DNA from: Chryseobacterium gwangjuense
Lineage (GTDB): Bacteria; Bacteroidota; Bacteroidia; Flavobacteriales; Weeksellaceae
Length of the DNA stretch: 64,000 nucleotides
Reading direction: 5' to 3'
Assembly: GCF_021311115.1 (NCBI RefSeq)
Contig: NZ_JAJTNP010000006.1
Coordinates: forward strand, 124,001 to 188,000
A program made the position numbers and the translations under genes. Below the pieces are notes generated by a model that saw only the letters and a list, made by a program, of their open reading frames with translations, did no database searches and had not been told where the DNA came from. Positions 37,778 to 46,566 of the stretch are shown in pieces; the first letter of the stretch is position 1; each line of letters opens with the position of its first letter.

Positions 37778-38174
37778 ATTGGAATATATTCTAAAAAAAT
37801 TCAATAAAAAAGAAGAGAAACTTCAATCAGATCAAAAAAAACATAAAATAATCCCATTTCATAGATTAGATTTAGATTAAAAAACCAAAAAAAACACGAT
37901 TATTAGGTATAATTTGTAATTTTTTTACGAAATTTATGCGCGGTCAAAATCGAGAAAAATTTCTCTCGCGATGATGAAAAAATAATTTAAAATACGGCAA
38001 TTTTACGGTAAAATTTAAATCTATATGAATAGTTTTATTGTTAATTTTCACATTATGAAGATTTAGTTTTTGGGTTTTTCATAAAATAATTGTGAAATAG
38101 GTAATAATATTTGTAAAAAAGTGATAAATTTACATTCGGAATTTAAGGAGAAGAAACCGCGCTTTTGAAAATAA
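37778..38174. other. AT-rich intergenic region after trmD
   Basis: No coding frame, tRNA or clear promoter was recognised in these 400 bases. A short inverted repeat CGAGAAA / TTTCTCG lies near 37,950-37,970. Confidence 0.4.
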
Positions 38175-39116
38175 ATGTTGATGGAATTATTAGCTTTTTA
38201 TAATGTAGAAAATTTATTTTTACCTGATCCGAAACCCACACATAAGCTTGATCCTACCCATTCAGGATTGAGAAACTGGGACGACCGGAAATATAAGAAT
38301 AAGCTTCATAAAATTTCTCATGTTTTTCAACTTATAGAAGATAAGAAAGGTTCTTTACCATTCCTTATTGGTTTGTCTGAAGTTTCAGGAAGAAAAGTTC
38401 TGGAAGAGCTTGTACAGATGCCACCTTTTAATTCAGAATACGGAATTGTTCATTACAATTCTATGGATGAAAGGAAAGTGGATGTCGCATTACTGTATGA
38501 CAAATCGAAAGTGGAAATTTTAGATTCCGAAGCCATTACTTTTTTTTTTGAAAGAGGAGATCCGAATAAAGAAGATTATGACACCACAAGAGATGTCCTT
38601 TTTTCAAAAATAAAATGTAATAATGAGATTATCAATGTCTTTGTTGCTCATTTACCCTCCAAAAGAGAAAAAGACGTCAATAAGCCTAAAAGAGATTTTA
38701 TTCTCAAAGAAATTAAAGAAAAAATTGTTGGAATTGTTACGAATAGCAATGAATCCGTGATTTTGTTTGGCGATTTTAATGAGAATCCTGATGAAGAAAA
38801 TCTAGTTGAGATGCTATCTGACCCCCATTCAGGTACAATCTTAGAAAATCCTTTTCGGCAGTTATTTACCGAGAAAAAGTATTCCACTTACCATTACAAA
38901 TCTGGTCTTTTATTTGACCAGATTATACTATCTGCATCTTTTTTTAATAAAAGTATGGGGATTGGTTTTGAAAAGGCTTATGTTTTTAATGCAGAAGAAA
39001 TTAGCAGTCGGGATAAAATGTTTAGCGGAAGGCCTTTTAGAACGTATGCAGGAACCCGTTATTTAGGTGGTTATAGCGATCATTTTCCTGTTATTGTGGA
39101 ATTAAGAAAAACATAA
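38175..39116 (+). CDS. Endonuclease/exonuclease/phosphatase family protein
   Basis: This 313-residue protein has the EEP fold motifs: LLAFYNVENLF (the metal Asn/Glu start), VDVALLYDKS, FVAHLPSKREKD, LFGDFNENPDE and the terminal GGYSDHFPVIVEL with catalytic Asp-His. There is no signal peptide. Either of two ATGs (38175 or 38181) could be the start. The substrate may be DNA, RNA or a phosphoester and is not settled. It is followed 38 bases later by the Lrp-type regulator. Confidence 0.88.
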   Translation: MLMELLAFYNVENLFLPDPKPTHKLDPTHSGLRNWDDRKYKNKLHKISHVFQLIEDKKGSLPFLIGLSEVSGRKVLEELVQMPPFNSEYGIVHYNSMDERKVDVALLYDKSKVEILDSEAITFFFERGDPNKEDYDTTRDVLFSKIKCNNEIINVFVAHLPSKREKDVNKPKRDFILKEIKEKIVGIVTNSNESVILFGDFNENPDEENLVEMLSDPHSGTILENPFRQLFTEKKYSTYHYKSGLLFDQIILSASFFNKSMGIGFEKAYVFNAEEISSRDKMFSGRPFRTYAGTRYLGGYSDHFPVIVELRKT

Positions 39117-39154
39117 TAAATAAAAATAAAAGTAAAAAAGTAAAAAGTAAAAAA

Positions 39155-39625
39155 ATGAAAGACGCGGAAAACACAACCTACCATTTAGATTCCATAGATA
39201 AGCAAATTATCCATATGCTGATGGATAATGCTAAAACTTCTTTGGCGCACATCTCAAAAAATGTAGGAATTTCTACAACAGCAGTGCATCAGAGAATAAA
39301 AAAGTTGGAGCAGGCCGAAGTTATCGAAAATTCAATCTCTTTTTTGAATCCTAAAAAGATCGGATATAAGGTGATTTCATACATTGGTGTTTTCTTAGAT
39401 CAGCCAAGTCATTATCCGGATATGGTAAAAGCATTAAGAGATATTAATGAAGTGGTAGAAGCACATTATACAACAGGAAACTATACCATTTTCTTAAAAG
39501 TTTTATGTAAAGATAATGATCATTTGATGCAAATCCTTAGCAAAATTCAGAAGCTAAAAGGAGTAACCAGAACAGAAACTTTCATATCTTTGGAACAAGG
39601 TATTTACAGACAATTGAAAGTATAA
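39155..39625 (+). CDS. Lrp/AsnC family transcriptional regulator
   Basis: This 156-residue protein has an N-terminal winged helix (SIDKQIIHMLMDNAKTSLAHISKNVGISTTAVHQRIKKLEQAEVI) and a C-terminal RAM effector domain (GVFLDQ, VVEAHYTTGNYTIFLKV, IQKLKGVTRTETFISL). It probably senses an amino acid or related metabolite. It lies 6 bases upstream of deoC, so it may regulate or simply be co-transcribed with it. Confidence 0.93.
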   Translation: MKDAENTTYHLDSIDKQIIHMLMDNAKTSLAHISKNVGISTTAVHQRIKKLEQAEVIENSISFLNPKKIGYKVISYIGVFLDQPSHYPDMVKALRDINEVVEAHYTTGNYTIFLKVLCKDNDHLMQILSKIQKLKGVTRTETFISLEQGIYRQLKV

Positions 39626-39631
39626 CAGATT

Positions 39632-40375
39632 ATGAATATTGCACAATATTTGGATTCCACATATTTGAAAACTCCGGCTCAGTCGGGGCTTTCAGATGAA
39701 GAAACTTTACAGAAAGATATAGAATTGACTCAGGAAGCAATCGATAACGGAATTTTTGCTGTGATGATTCGCCCCGATTATGTATCTGAGATCAAAAAGT
39801 ATATTCAGGAAAAACAATCCAATGTTGTGGTAGGAACTGTCATCGGTTTTCATGAAGGGACTTATTCCATTGATGAAAAATTGGCAGAAGCTACAAAAGC
39901 AATTACTGACGGAGCAGATGAGCTGGATTTTGTGATTAATTATAATGCTTACCTGAAAGGAAATCTAAGTTTAGTAAAAGAAGAATTTGTACAATGTACA
40001 AAGTTGTGTCTGCAACATCATAAAACTACAAAATGGATTATTGAAATTGCAGCTTTGACAGATGTTCAAATTGCAGATCTTACTAAAAATATTTCCAATT
40101 GGGCAGAAGAAAATTTCTCTGAAAACGATTTATCAAAAATTTTCGTGAAATCTTCAACCGGTTTTTATGAAACTGAAAATGGGAAACCTAACGGAGCAAC
40201 ATTTGAAGGAATCAAAATTATGCTGGACAATGCGGGCAAACTTCCTGTAAAAGCAGCAGGAGGGGTAAGAACTCCCGAAGATGCTGAAAAAATGATCAAT
40301 CTTGGTGTCAAGAGAATAGGAACTTCTTCAGCATTGGCTTTACTTAAAAATCAGTCAGCTTCAGAAGGCTATTAA
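39632..40375 (+). CDS. deoC: Deoxyribose-phosphate aldolase
   Basis: This 247-residue TIM barrel splits deoxyribose 5-phosphate into glyceraldehyde 3-phosphate and acetaldehyde. Both catalytic lysines are visible: KIFVKSSTGF (Schiff base) and LPVKAAGGVRTPEDA. GADELDFVINYNA carries the catalytic Asp. It follows an Lrp regulator with a 6-base gap. No other deo gene is visible. Confidence 0.95.
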   Translation: MNIAQYLDSTYLKTPAQSGLSDEETLQKDIELTQEAIDNGIFAVMIRPDYVSEIKKYIQEKQSNVVVGTVIGFHEGTYSIDEKLAEATKAITDGADELDFVINYNAYLKGNLSLVKEEFVQCTKLCLQHHKTTKWIIEIAALTDVQIADLTKNISNWAEENFSENDLSKIFVKSSTGFYETENGKPNGATFEGIKIMLDNAGKLPVKAAGGVRTPEDAEKMINLGVKRIGTSSALALLKNQSASEGY

Positions 40376-40405
40376 AAGATATTCATTCAAGATAATGTAA
40401 AAAAG

Positions 40406-40429
40406 AAACCCATCAGATTTGATGGGTTT
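40406..40429. terminator. Terminator between deoC and dusB
   Basis: AAACCCATC and its complement GATGGGTTT pair with a short loop, with A before and T after, between convergent genes. Confidence 0.8.
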
Positions 40430-40434
40430 TATTT

Positions 40435-41433
40435 TTATGCTTGTTGAGCTAAATATTCAGTATAAAACTCCTGAGTTTCTTTGATTAAAGCATCCATTTC
40501 TTCTAACGTAAAGACTTCTAAGAATTTTTTTCTGAAATCTTTGAAGTGAGGAACTCCACGGAAATAATTGCTGTAATGCTGTCTCATTTCAACTAAGCCT
40601 AATCTTTCACCTTTCCACTCTGCACTCCATTCTGCATGTTGACGAACAGCCAATAATCTGTCTTCGATTGCAGGAGCAGGTAAATGTTCTCCGGTTGTAA
40701 AGAAATGCTTGATCTCGTTAAAGATCCAAGGATAACCAATTGCAGCACGACCGATCATAATTCCGTCGCAAGCGTATTTTTGTTTATATTCTAAAGCTTT
40801 TTCAGGAGAATCAATATCTCCGTTTCCAAAAATTGGAATTTCGATATTTGGATTTTGTTTAATTCTTGAAATATGTTCCCAGTCAGCTTCACCCTTATAC
40901 ATCTGAGCACGCGTTCTTGCGTGAATGGTTAATGCTTTGATTCCCGTTTCCTGAAGGCGTTCTGCAACTTCATCAATATTAATGGAAGTACTGTCCCAAC
41001 CTAAACGGGTTTTTACCGTTACGGGAAGGTGGGTAGAGCTTACCACAGCTTTTGTTAAACGAACCATAAGGTCGATATCTTTCAAAACTCCTGCTCCAGC
41101 TCCTTTGCAAACCACTTTTTTTACAGGGCATCCGAAATTGATGTCAACCAAATCTGGGTTTACCGTTTCCACAATTCTTGCAGACATGGCCATTGCTTCT
41201 TCATCACCACCAAAAATCTGAATTCCGACAGGTCTTTCATAATCAAAAATATCCAGTTTTTTTCTACTCTTGATTGCATCACGAATTAACCCTTCAGAAG
41301 AGATAAACTCCGAGTACATCAAATCTGCACCGTGCATTTTGCACAATCTTCTGAATGGAGGATCACTTACATCTTCCATGGGTGCTAACAAAAGCGGAAA
41401 TTCCGGCAGTTCTATGTTGCCTATTTTTATCAT
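40435..41433 (-). CDS. dusB: tRNA-dihydrouridine synthase
   Basis: This 332-residue FMN enzyme reduces specific uridines of tRNA. It has LLAPMEDVSDPPFR, the conserved FGCPVKKVVCKGAGAGVL (active-site Cys), VKTRLGW and TIHARTRAQMYKGEADWEHI. DusB type is inferred from length and motifs. Monocistronic, with a clear terminator after it. Confidence 0.92.
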   Translation of the reverse strand: MIKIGNIELPEFPLLLAPMEDVSDPPFRRLCKMHGADLMYSEFISSEGLIRDAIKSRKKLDIFDYERPVGIQIFGGDEEAMAMSARIVETVNPDLVDINFGCPVKKVVCKGAGAGVLKDIDLMVRLTKAVVSSTHLPVTVKTRLGWDSTSINIDEVAERLQETGIKALTIHARTRAQMYKGEADWEHISRIKQNPNIEIPIFGNGDIDSPEKALEYKQKYACDGIMIGRAAIGYPWIFNEIKHFFTTGEHLPAPAIEDRLLAVRQHAEWSAEWKGERLGLVEMRQHYSNYFRGVPHFKDFRKKFLEVFTLEEMDALIKETQEFYTEYLAQQA

Positions 41434-41573
41434 GGTGCAAAGATAAGGAATTTGTTGGTAAGTCGTTGGGCTGTTAAGTTGTTGAGTAGTGAAGTCAGAA
41501 TTGTTATCTCATTTTTAATCCAGCCTTTTAATATGTTAAAACGTTTCAAAGCCTTAATTTAAAGGTCTAATAA

Positions 41574-41933
41574 TTATGTATTAAGCGAATGATACAATGC
41601 ATTAAGTTGATTGGTGATTTTTTCAGCTTTTTCCCTCAGTTCTATATACTTTTCTTCAGGAATAAATTCTAAATCAAAAGAGAGAATTAAAAAATTAATC
41701 ACTTCAATACTTGTACTGTATGCAATATTGATGAACTTTAATTTATCTTTTGTGGTGTTTCTATACATTCCTTCGGCAATATTTGCAGTAATGCTTGTTG
41801 TTGCTCTCCTGATCTGATTGGTAATTCCAAACCTTTCTTCATCAGGGAATGTTTCTGTAATATTGTAAATATCTTTTACTAAACCTCTTGCATTCTGCCA
41901 AACTTCCAATTTTTCAAATGAGTAGGTGTACAT
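41574..41933 (-). CDS. Four-helix bundle protein (23S rRNA-IVP family)
   Basis: This 119-residue protein has four amphipathic helices and the signature of the S23/IVP family: FEKLEVWQNARGLVKDIYNIT, FPDEERFGITNQIRRATTSITANIAEG. Such genes occur in intervening sequences of 23S rRNA and also free in chromosomes, as here. They form pentamers and may bind DNA or RNA; the function is not settled. No rRNA sequence flanks it. GTTAAG-type repeats lie on both sides. Confidence 0.9.
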   Translation of the reverse strand: MYTYSFEKLEVWQNARGLVKDIYNITETFPDEERFGITNQIRRATTSITANIAEGMYRNTTKDKLKFINIAYSTSIEVINFLILSFDLEFIPEEKYIELREKAEKITNQLNALYHSLNT

Positions 41934-41938
41934 TTTTT

Positions 41939-42075
41939 GTTAAGATGTTAAGTTGTTTTAATCGTTAAGCTGTTGTTTTTTGTTACGAAGATTAAAACTA
42001 AGATATTAAAAGAAATATCATTTTCTCTACTCTATATACTGGTAATTCATCGTCATAATATCTTAACATCTTAAC
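41939..42075. repeat. 14-bp inverted repeat and GTTAAG-rich flanks
   Basis: GTTAAGATGTTAAG (41939-41952) and CTTAACATCTTAAC (42062-42075) are exact inverted copies. More copies of GTTAAG/CTTAAC occur at about 41,477, 41,964, 42,079 and 42,094, on both sides of the four-helix bundle gene. Confidence 0.75.
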
Positions 42076-42100
42076 GCCTTAACAGTTTATCGCCTTAACA

Positions 42101-45100
42101 TTAAAAAGACGCCTTCACCTGCATGCTACCAATATGAATGGTTCGGTCTCCCGAATTTCTTCCTTCATAGTTCAAGTTTAATTGAAGGAATGAGTTAATA
42201 GCTTGCTGAATGAATACACTCCAAACTTGGTTTTTACCCGGTTTTAAACCGTCAAGCATTTGATTTCCTACAATACTGAAATTGTTTCCGGTAAAATTAT
42301 TATTGATAAACGAGAAATTACCTCTTATAGATGTTTTTTTACGCTCCCATTGTATGGTTCCGGTAATGTCGAACGCTTTCAGGAGTTCTTCACCGTCTAT
42401 TCTCTGCTTTTCTCTATAAGCGGAAGAAAGCTCTGCTTGTATGGCATCGGTGAATTTATAAGTTGCTTTAGGTTTCGTTTCAAAATTATTCAAACGGTAA
42501 TCTCTTGTTGCAAACAGCTGAGAAGAGTTTTTGAGGTCATGAACAGAATTTTCCCAGTCTATCCTGAATTCTTTATTAAACCAATATCCGATATTTAAAA
42601 AATGCGACGTTTGTTCCCTTTCTTCATTACTGAAATTCGCATTGATGAGGTTGTCGTTTGATATAAAGCGATAATTACCATTCCATCCCGATTTTTCGGT
42701 AGGATTGAATTGTACGGAAGTTAAGATGTTCTGATTTTTAAGAATCTGATCTGAATTCTTTTCAAACGGATTGATGACCAGTACTTTATCTTTTTTGTAA
42801 AATGAGTTTTGTGAATTCAGGGAAATATTAAAATTCCACCGTTTTAAAAATTTATTTTCGGAGTTAAAAACAATCGAAGGGTTGACGAATAATGCTAATT
42901 GCAACTTGTTTTTATTGGACGGAAGGTAGCGTACAGAATTGGTGTATACTCTGATATATTGAGCTAAATCCGAATATTCTGCAATCTCAAATTCATCAAG
43001 CTGCTGAACTCCGTCGCCATTATAATCGGTCCATTTATAAATACCCTGTCCATCGGTTACCTTTAAATACTGGAATTCTCTTTGGGCTTCCTGTCCGTTT
43101 CCTAATTCATAAAAAGCCTGTAGTCGCATTCCATTTCTGAAAAGCTGTTGATTGTAAAGGATATTTCCAACCACAAAATCATTGTTTCTCGTCATATCAG
43201 CATCCTGATTTTGATAGAAAAATTTTCTGTAGTGAAGTAAGGCGTTTAATGTTGTTTTTTCAGTTTTAATAATCTGACTTTCTGCCATGAATCCTAAAAT
43301 ATTATTCATGCTTTGAAGACGGTTATCACGTACAGAGTCATTATCACGCATATATACTTTTGCCAATAATTTGGTTCTGGTACTGTCTCCGATTTTCTTT
43401 TGAACAAAGATTTCCTTCCAGCTAAAACTGGTGACATCCATGAGTTGGGTGTCATTGTATTTCTTTTCATTATGTTCCATACTTCCACCGACTGCCCAGC
43501 TTCCTTTTTGCCCGGTGAATTCTGTAGAAGCTCCTCCTCTTATAAATTTCGTGTCTTGAAGAGTAGCATTGGTATTCAAATAAGATAAATTTCCTTTCGT
43601 TAAAAATTTACCTTTAATCCACCCGAAATCCAAATCGTTTTTAATCCCTTTGTAAGAATCCTGCTCATCCAGATAATTGATACGATAGTTCAATGTAGAT
43701 TTGTTATTCCATTTGTTTAAAAAGCTGAAAATAAATCTATTCTGAGTTCTTCCACTGAATTCCTGAGCTAAGTTGAAATCTCTGGAGAATTCAACATCAT
43801 TGATACGGTCTAAAATATGGAACTGCTTATCTATATACTGATACTCGAAAGTAGGAGTACCGCTCCAACTGTTTTTCTTAAAAATTTTATTTCCAAATAC
43901 ACGCCAAGCATATCCTGTATTTAATCTAGCATCTTTTGAAGAAAATAAATTGATATCGTAATTGCTTAAAGAAAAATCTGCACCTATTTTACCGTCTTTA
44001 AGTAAGTATTCGGAATTTAAAGAGTAAACCTGAGATTTTTCAGGGGAAGGTAGTTTTCTTACGGCTCTGTAGTCTCCCAAATTGGTACCCACATATTCAA
44101 AAACACGTCCGTTGTTGGTTGTTTGTTTTAACTTATAATCTCCCAAATTGACTCCAAAATACGTATAAGATACCTGATAAAGGGTTTCGTTGGGATCTGT
44201 TGAAAATTCATAATAATTTCCTACAGGATTTAATCGGTATAAGATTTTATTTACATCATATTCGGTAACGACTCCCGATGGAGCATACATCAGATTCGGA
44301 TTATTACCGGCATCGGCTAAGATTTGTTCATCTTCTTTTGATAGGTTGAGCGCAAGAGGCGCATTTTTATTATCATTTTCCATAAACCAGTTAAGTCCTA
44401 GTTTAAGTTTTTCTCTTGCATGTTCTATTTTTCCTGTAAATAAATATCTTGAATAATTCCTATTGGTATAGTTATAAGAGATGGTGATGAAATTTTGCTG
44501 GAAAATAGGGCGGAAACTGGTGAACGTAACTTCCCCGGTGTTGTAATTGATGATGTAGTCCTGGTTTTCCCCTCTTTTCATTAGAATCCCGTCAATGAAA
44601 ACCTGTTCGGAACCAGAAATAAGGGTAATGAACTGCTCTCCGTTTTTACCTGTTAAACGATATGGTCCTTGATTTCCTTCCACACCCTGAAAACGGACTC
44701 TGTGAAATTCACTTCGGGCAACTCCCATAGAAACATCCACGAAAGTTTTATTTTCCTTTCCCATTTCCGTTTGGAATTGAAGCCCCATACTTCTCCTCTG
44801 GTATTTGGCGAAATAATTTTTTGTTTCCGCTAGATCTAAATGTCCGGCTCTGAGGATAGACTTATCCTTTATATTAAGCTGCATGTAGATTTTGTCAAAC
44901 TCTTCGAGGGTTTGAGTGTATCCGTCTGCTTGAATGGGCAGGTTGTGATCTGAAATACTGGCTAAAATCGTTACATCTTTCGAAAGTCTTCCTGAGATCT
45001 GAAGATCCATAGAACTTTGTACGGACTGTCCCTGATTGTTACCAAAAGTAATTCCTCGAATAATAGAACCTTTAGAATTAAGTTCACCTAAAAATCTTTT

Positions 45101-45352
45101 TTTATCATTTTTAGCTAAAACAGCTTCGTCTACAATAATTCTGTTGCTGGTTTTTACGAAATCTAAGGTGTCTTTTGCAAAAATGTCCTGTTCAAGTTTA
45201 GCAGCAATGATACTATCTTTTTTTGCGGAAAAAATACTGTCTTTTTTTAGGGTGTCTTTGGGAAGGTTGGGATTTTTCCACGAAAAAATCTGTGCATTAC
45301 CCCAGAATAAGCCCATAAATAACAATACGAATATTAAAAGATAATTCCGCAA
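42101..45352 (-). CDS. Large exported protein of unknown function, 1083 residues
   Basis: The frame starts with TTG (MRNYLLIFVLLFMGLFWGNAQ, a signal peptide ending in AQ). The next Met is inside the signal, so TTG is likely. Residues 35-80 are rich in charged repeats (KKDSIFSAKKDSIIAAKLEQ). The rest is built of amphipathic beta strands with many aromatic Tyr/Trp/Phe pairs (ITISYNYTNRNYSRYLF, LKLGLNWFMENDN, QLNLNYEGRNSG), and the last residues are MQVKASF, a terminal aromatic as for outer-membrane barrels. A structured N-terminal plug or carboxypeptidase-like domain is not visible. I infer a large outer-membrane barrel. Partner genes are not apparent. Confidence 0.65.
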   Translation of the reverse strand: MRNYLLIFVLLFMGLFWGNAQIFSWKNPNLPKDTLKKDSIFSAKKDSIIAAKLEQDIFAKDTLDFVKTSNRIIVDEAVLAKNDKKRFLGELNSKGSIIRGITFGNNQGQSVQSSMDLQISGRLSKDVTILASISDHNLPIQADGYTQTLEEFDKIYMQLNIKDKSILRAGHLDLAETKNYFAKYQRRSMGLQFQTEMGKENKTFVDVSMGVARSEFHRVRFQGVEGNQGPYRLTGKNGEQFITLISGSEQVFIDGILMKRGENQDYIINYNTGEVTFTSFRPIFQQNFITISYNYTNRNYSRYLFTGKIEHAREKLKLGLNWFMENDNKNAPLALNLSKEDEQILADAGNNPNLMYAPSGVVTEYDVNKILYRLNPVGNYYEFSTDPNETLYQVSYTYFGVNLGDYKLKQTTNNGRVFEYVGTNLGDYRAVRKLPSPEKSQVYSLNSEYLLKDGKIGADFSLSNYDINLFSSKDARLNTGYAWRVFGNKIFKKNSWSGTPTFEYQYIDKQFHILDRINDVEFSRDFNLAQEFSGRTQNRFIFSFLNKWNNKSTLNYRINYLDEQDSYKGIKNDLDFGWIKGKFLTKGNLSYLNTNATLQDTKFIRGGASTEFTGQKGSWAVGGSMEHNEKKYNDTQLMDVTSFSWKEIFVQKKIGDSTRTKLLAKVYMRDNDSVRDNRLQSMNNILGFMAESQIIKTEKTTLNALLHYRKFFYQNQDADMTRNNDFVVGNILYNQQLFRNGMRLQAFYELGNGQEAQREFQYLKVTDGQGIYKWTDYNGDGVQQLDEFEIAEYSDLAQYIRVYTNSVRYLPSNKNKLQLALFVNPSIVFNSENKFLKRWNFNISLNSQNSFYKKDKVLVINPFEKNSDQILKNQNILTSVQFNPTEKSGWNGNYRFISNDNLINANFSNEEREQTSHFLNIGYWFNKEFRIDWENSVHDLKNSSQLFATRDYRLNNFETKPKATYKFTDAIQAELSSAYREKQRIDGEELLKAFDITGTIQWERKKTSIRGNFSFINNNFTGNNFSIVGNQMLDGLKPGKNQVWSVFIQQAINSFLQLNLNYEGRNSGDRTIHIGSMQVKASF

Positions 45353-45435
45353 TTCTTTAAAAATAATTGGTAAAAATAACTAAAAAAATACTTATACTCG
45401 GGGTTTTAACAGTATTAACAGAAAATTAATCTAAT

Positions 45436-45469
45436 TATTGTTTTTGATTAAAAAAATGATGTAATTTTG
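45436..45469 (+). promoter_or_regulatory. Probable promoter of the T9SS protein gene
   Basis: TATTG (45436-45440) and TAATTTTG (45462-45469) are 21 bases apart, within the 17-23 range. The ATG is 35 bases further. Confidence 0.55.
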
Positions 45470-45503
45470 CCCTATAAATTATTAATAATTAAAAAATTAA
45501 ATT

Positions 45504-46502
45504 ATGAGAAAAATATTTACTGTTTTAGGAATTTCAACAACGCTTTTGATGAGCGCACAAGTTGCGTTGCCATATTATGATGGATTTGCATATAGTGGTA
45601 CTGCATTACAAACGCAAACAGGATGGACTGCAGCAAATACAGGAGATGATATAGCAATTGTTTCAGGGAATTTATCATATTCAGGATTACCTGCATCAAC
45701 AGGAAATAAAATTAGCTTTGCAGGAGCTGGAATTGATGCAAATTTGGCTACTGCTAGTCAATCAACGGGAACAGTATATTATTCATTGTTACTAAATCCG
45801 GCTTCTATGGCTGGAGTTACTGATGCAAATGGGGGGTATTTAGCGACTTTTATTCAGACAGGAACTACTACTACCTTTGGTGCAACGTTGTGGACTAAAA
45901 GAGTAGATGATACTACATTGCAATTTGGTATAGAAGTAAGAACTGCTACGGGAGTATCTACGACTTGGACCACTACAAATTATTCTGTAAATCAGACTTA
46001 CTTTATTGTAGTAGGATATACATTTAATACAGGGACAACGAGTGATGATGTTGTTAAATTATGGGTAAATCCAACAACTGGAGGTACTACTGAGCCAACA
46101 CCCACAATCACAGATACTCATACTGGGACTGATTTGACAGGAATTGCAGCGTTTCAATTGAGACAAGATAGTGCGACAGAAACACCAAGTGTAGAAATTG
46201 ATGAATTAAGAATAGGAACTACTTGGGCGCAGGTTGCACCATCTTCTGGTAGTTTAGCAGTTTCAGATTTCGGAAGAGAAAAATCTCTTTTTGTAAAGAA
46301 CACTTTTGTAAAAAACAACGAAATTGTTTTCGGAGCTAATGCAAAAGATGTAAAAGTTTTTAATATGTTCGGACAGGTAGTGAAGACAGTCTCTGTAAAA
46401 GCTGACGGAACTTTAAATGTTGCTGATTTGGCAAAAGGAAACTATATCGTTACAGGTACTGTAAATAATGAAGCGGTATCTCAGAAAATTTTGAAAGATT
46501 AA
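45504..46502 (+). CDS. Secreted protein with type IX sorting domain
   Basis: This 332-residue protein has a signal peptide (MRKIFTVLGISTTLLMSAQ), a lectin- or adhesin-like beta sandwich (LPYYDGFAYSGTALQTQTGWTAANTGD, SYSGLPASTGNKISFAG) with a large number of Thr and Ser, and a C-terminal T9SS domain (VKVFNMFGQVVKTV, NVADLAKGNYIVTG, VSQKILKD). It should be exported through the outer membrane and displayed or released. The ligand is unknown. It ends in a strong terminator. Confidence 0.85.
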   Translation: MRKIFTVLGISTTLLMSAQVALPYYDGFAYSGTALQTQTGWTAANTGDDIAIVSGNLSYSGLPASTGNKISFAGAGIDANLATASQSTGTVYYSLLLNPASMAGVTDANGGYLATFIQTGTTTTFGATLWTKRVDDTTLQFGIEVRTATGVSTTWTTTNYSVNQTYFIVVGYTFNTGTTSDDVVKLWVNPTTGGTTEPTPTITDTHTGTDLTGIAAFQLRQDSATETPSVEIDELRIGTTWAQVAPSSGSLAVSDFGREKSLFVKNTFVKNNEIVFGANAKDVKVFNMFGQVVKTVSVKADGTLNVADLAKGNYIVTGTVNNEAVSQKILKD

Positions 46503-46526
46503 TCTTAAAGATAAAGATCTAAACAT

Positions 46527-46557
46527 AAAAAACAGCTGCAATCTGCAGCTGTTTTTT
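46527..46557. terminator. Terminator between convergent genes
   Basis: AAAAAACAGCTGCA and its complement form a perfect 14-bp stem with loop ATC, ending in T. Confidence 0.85.
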
Positions 46558-46566
46558 ATTTGTAAG

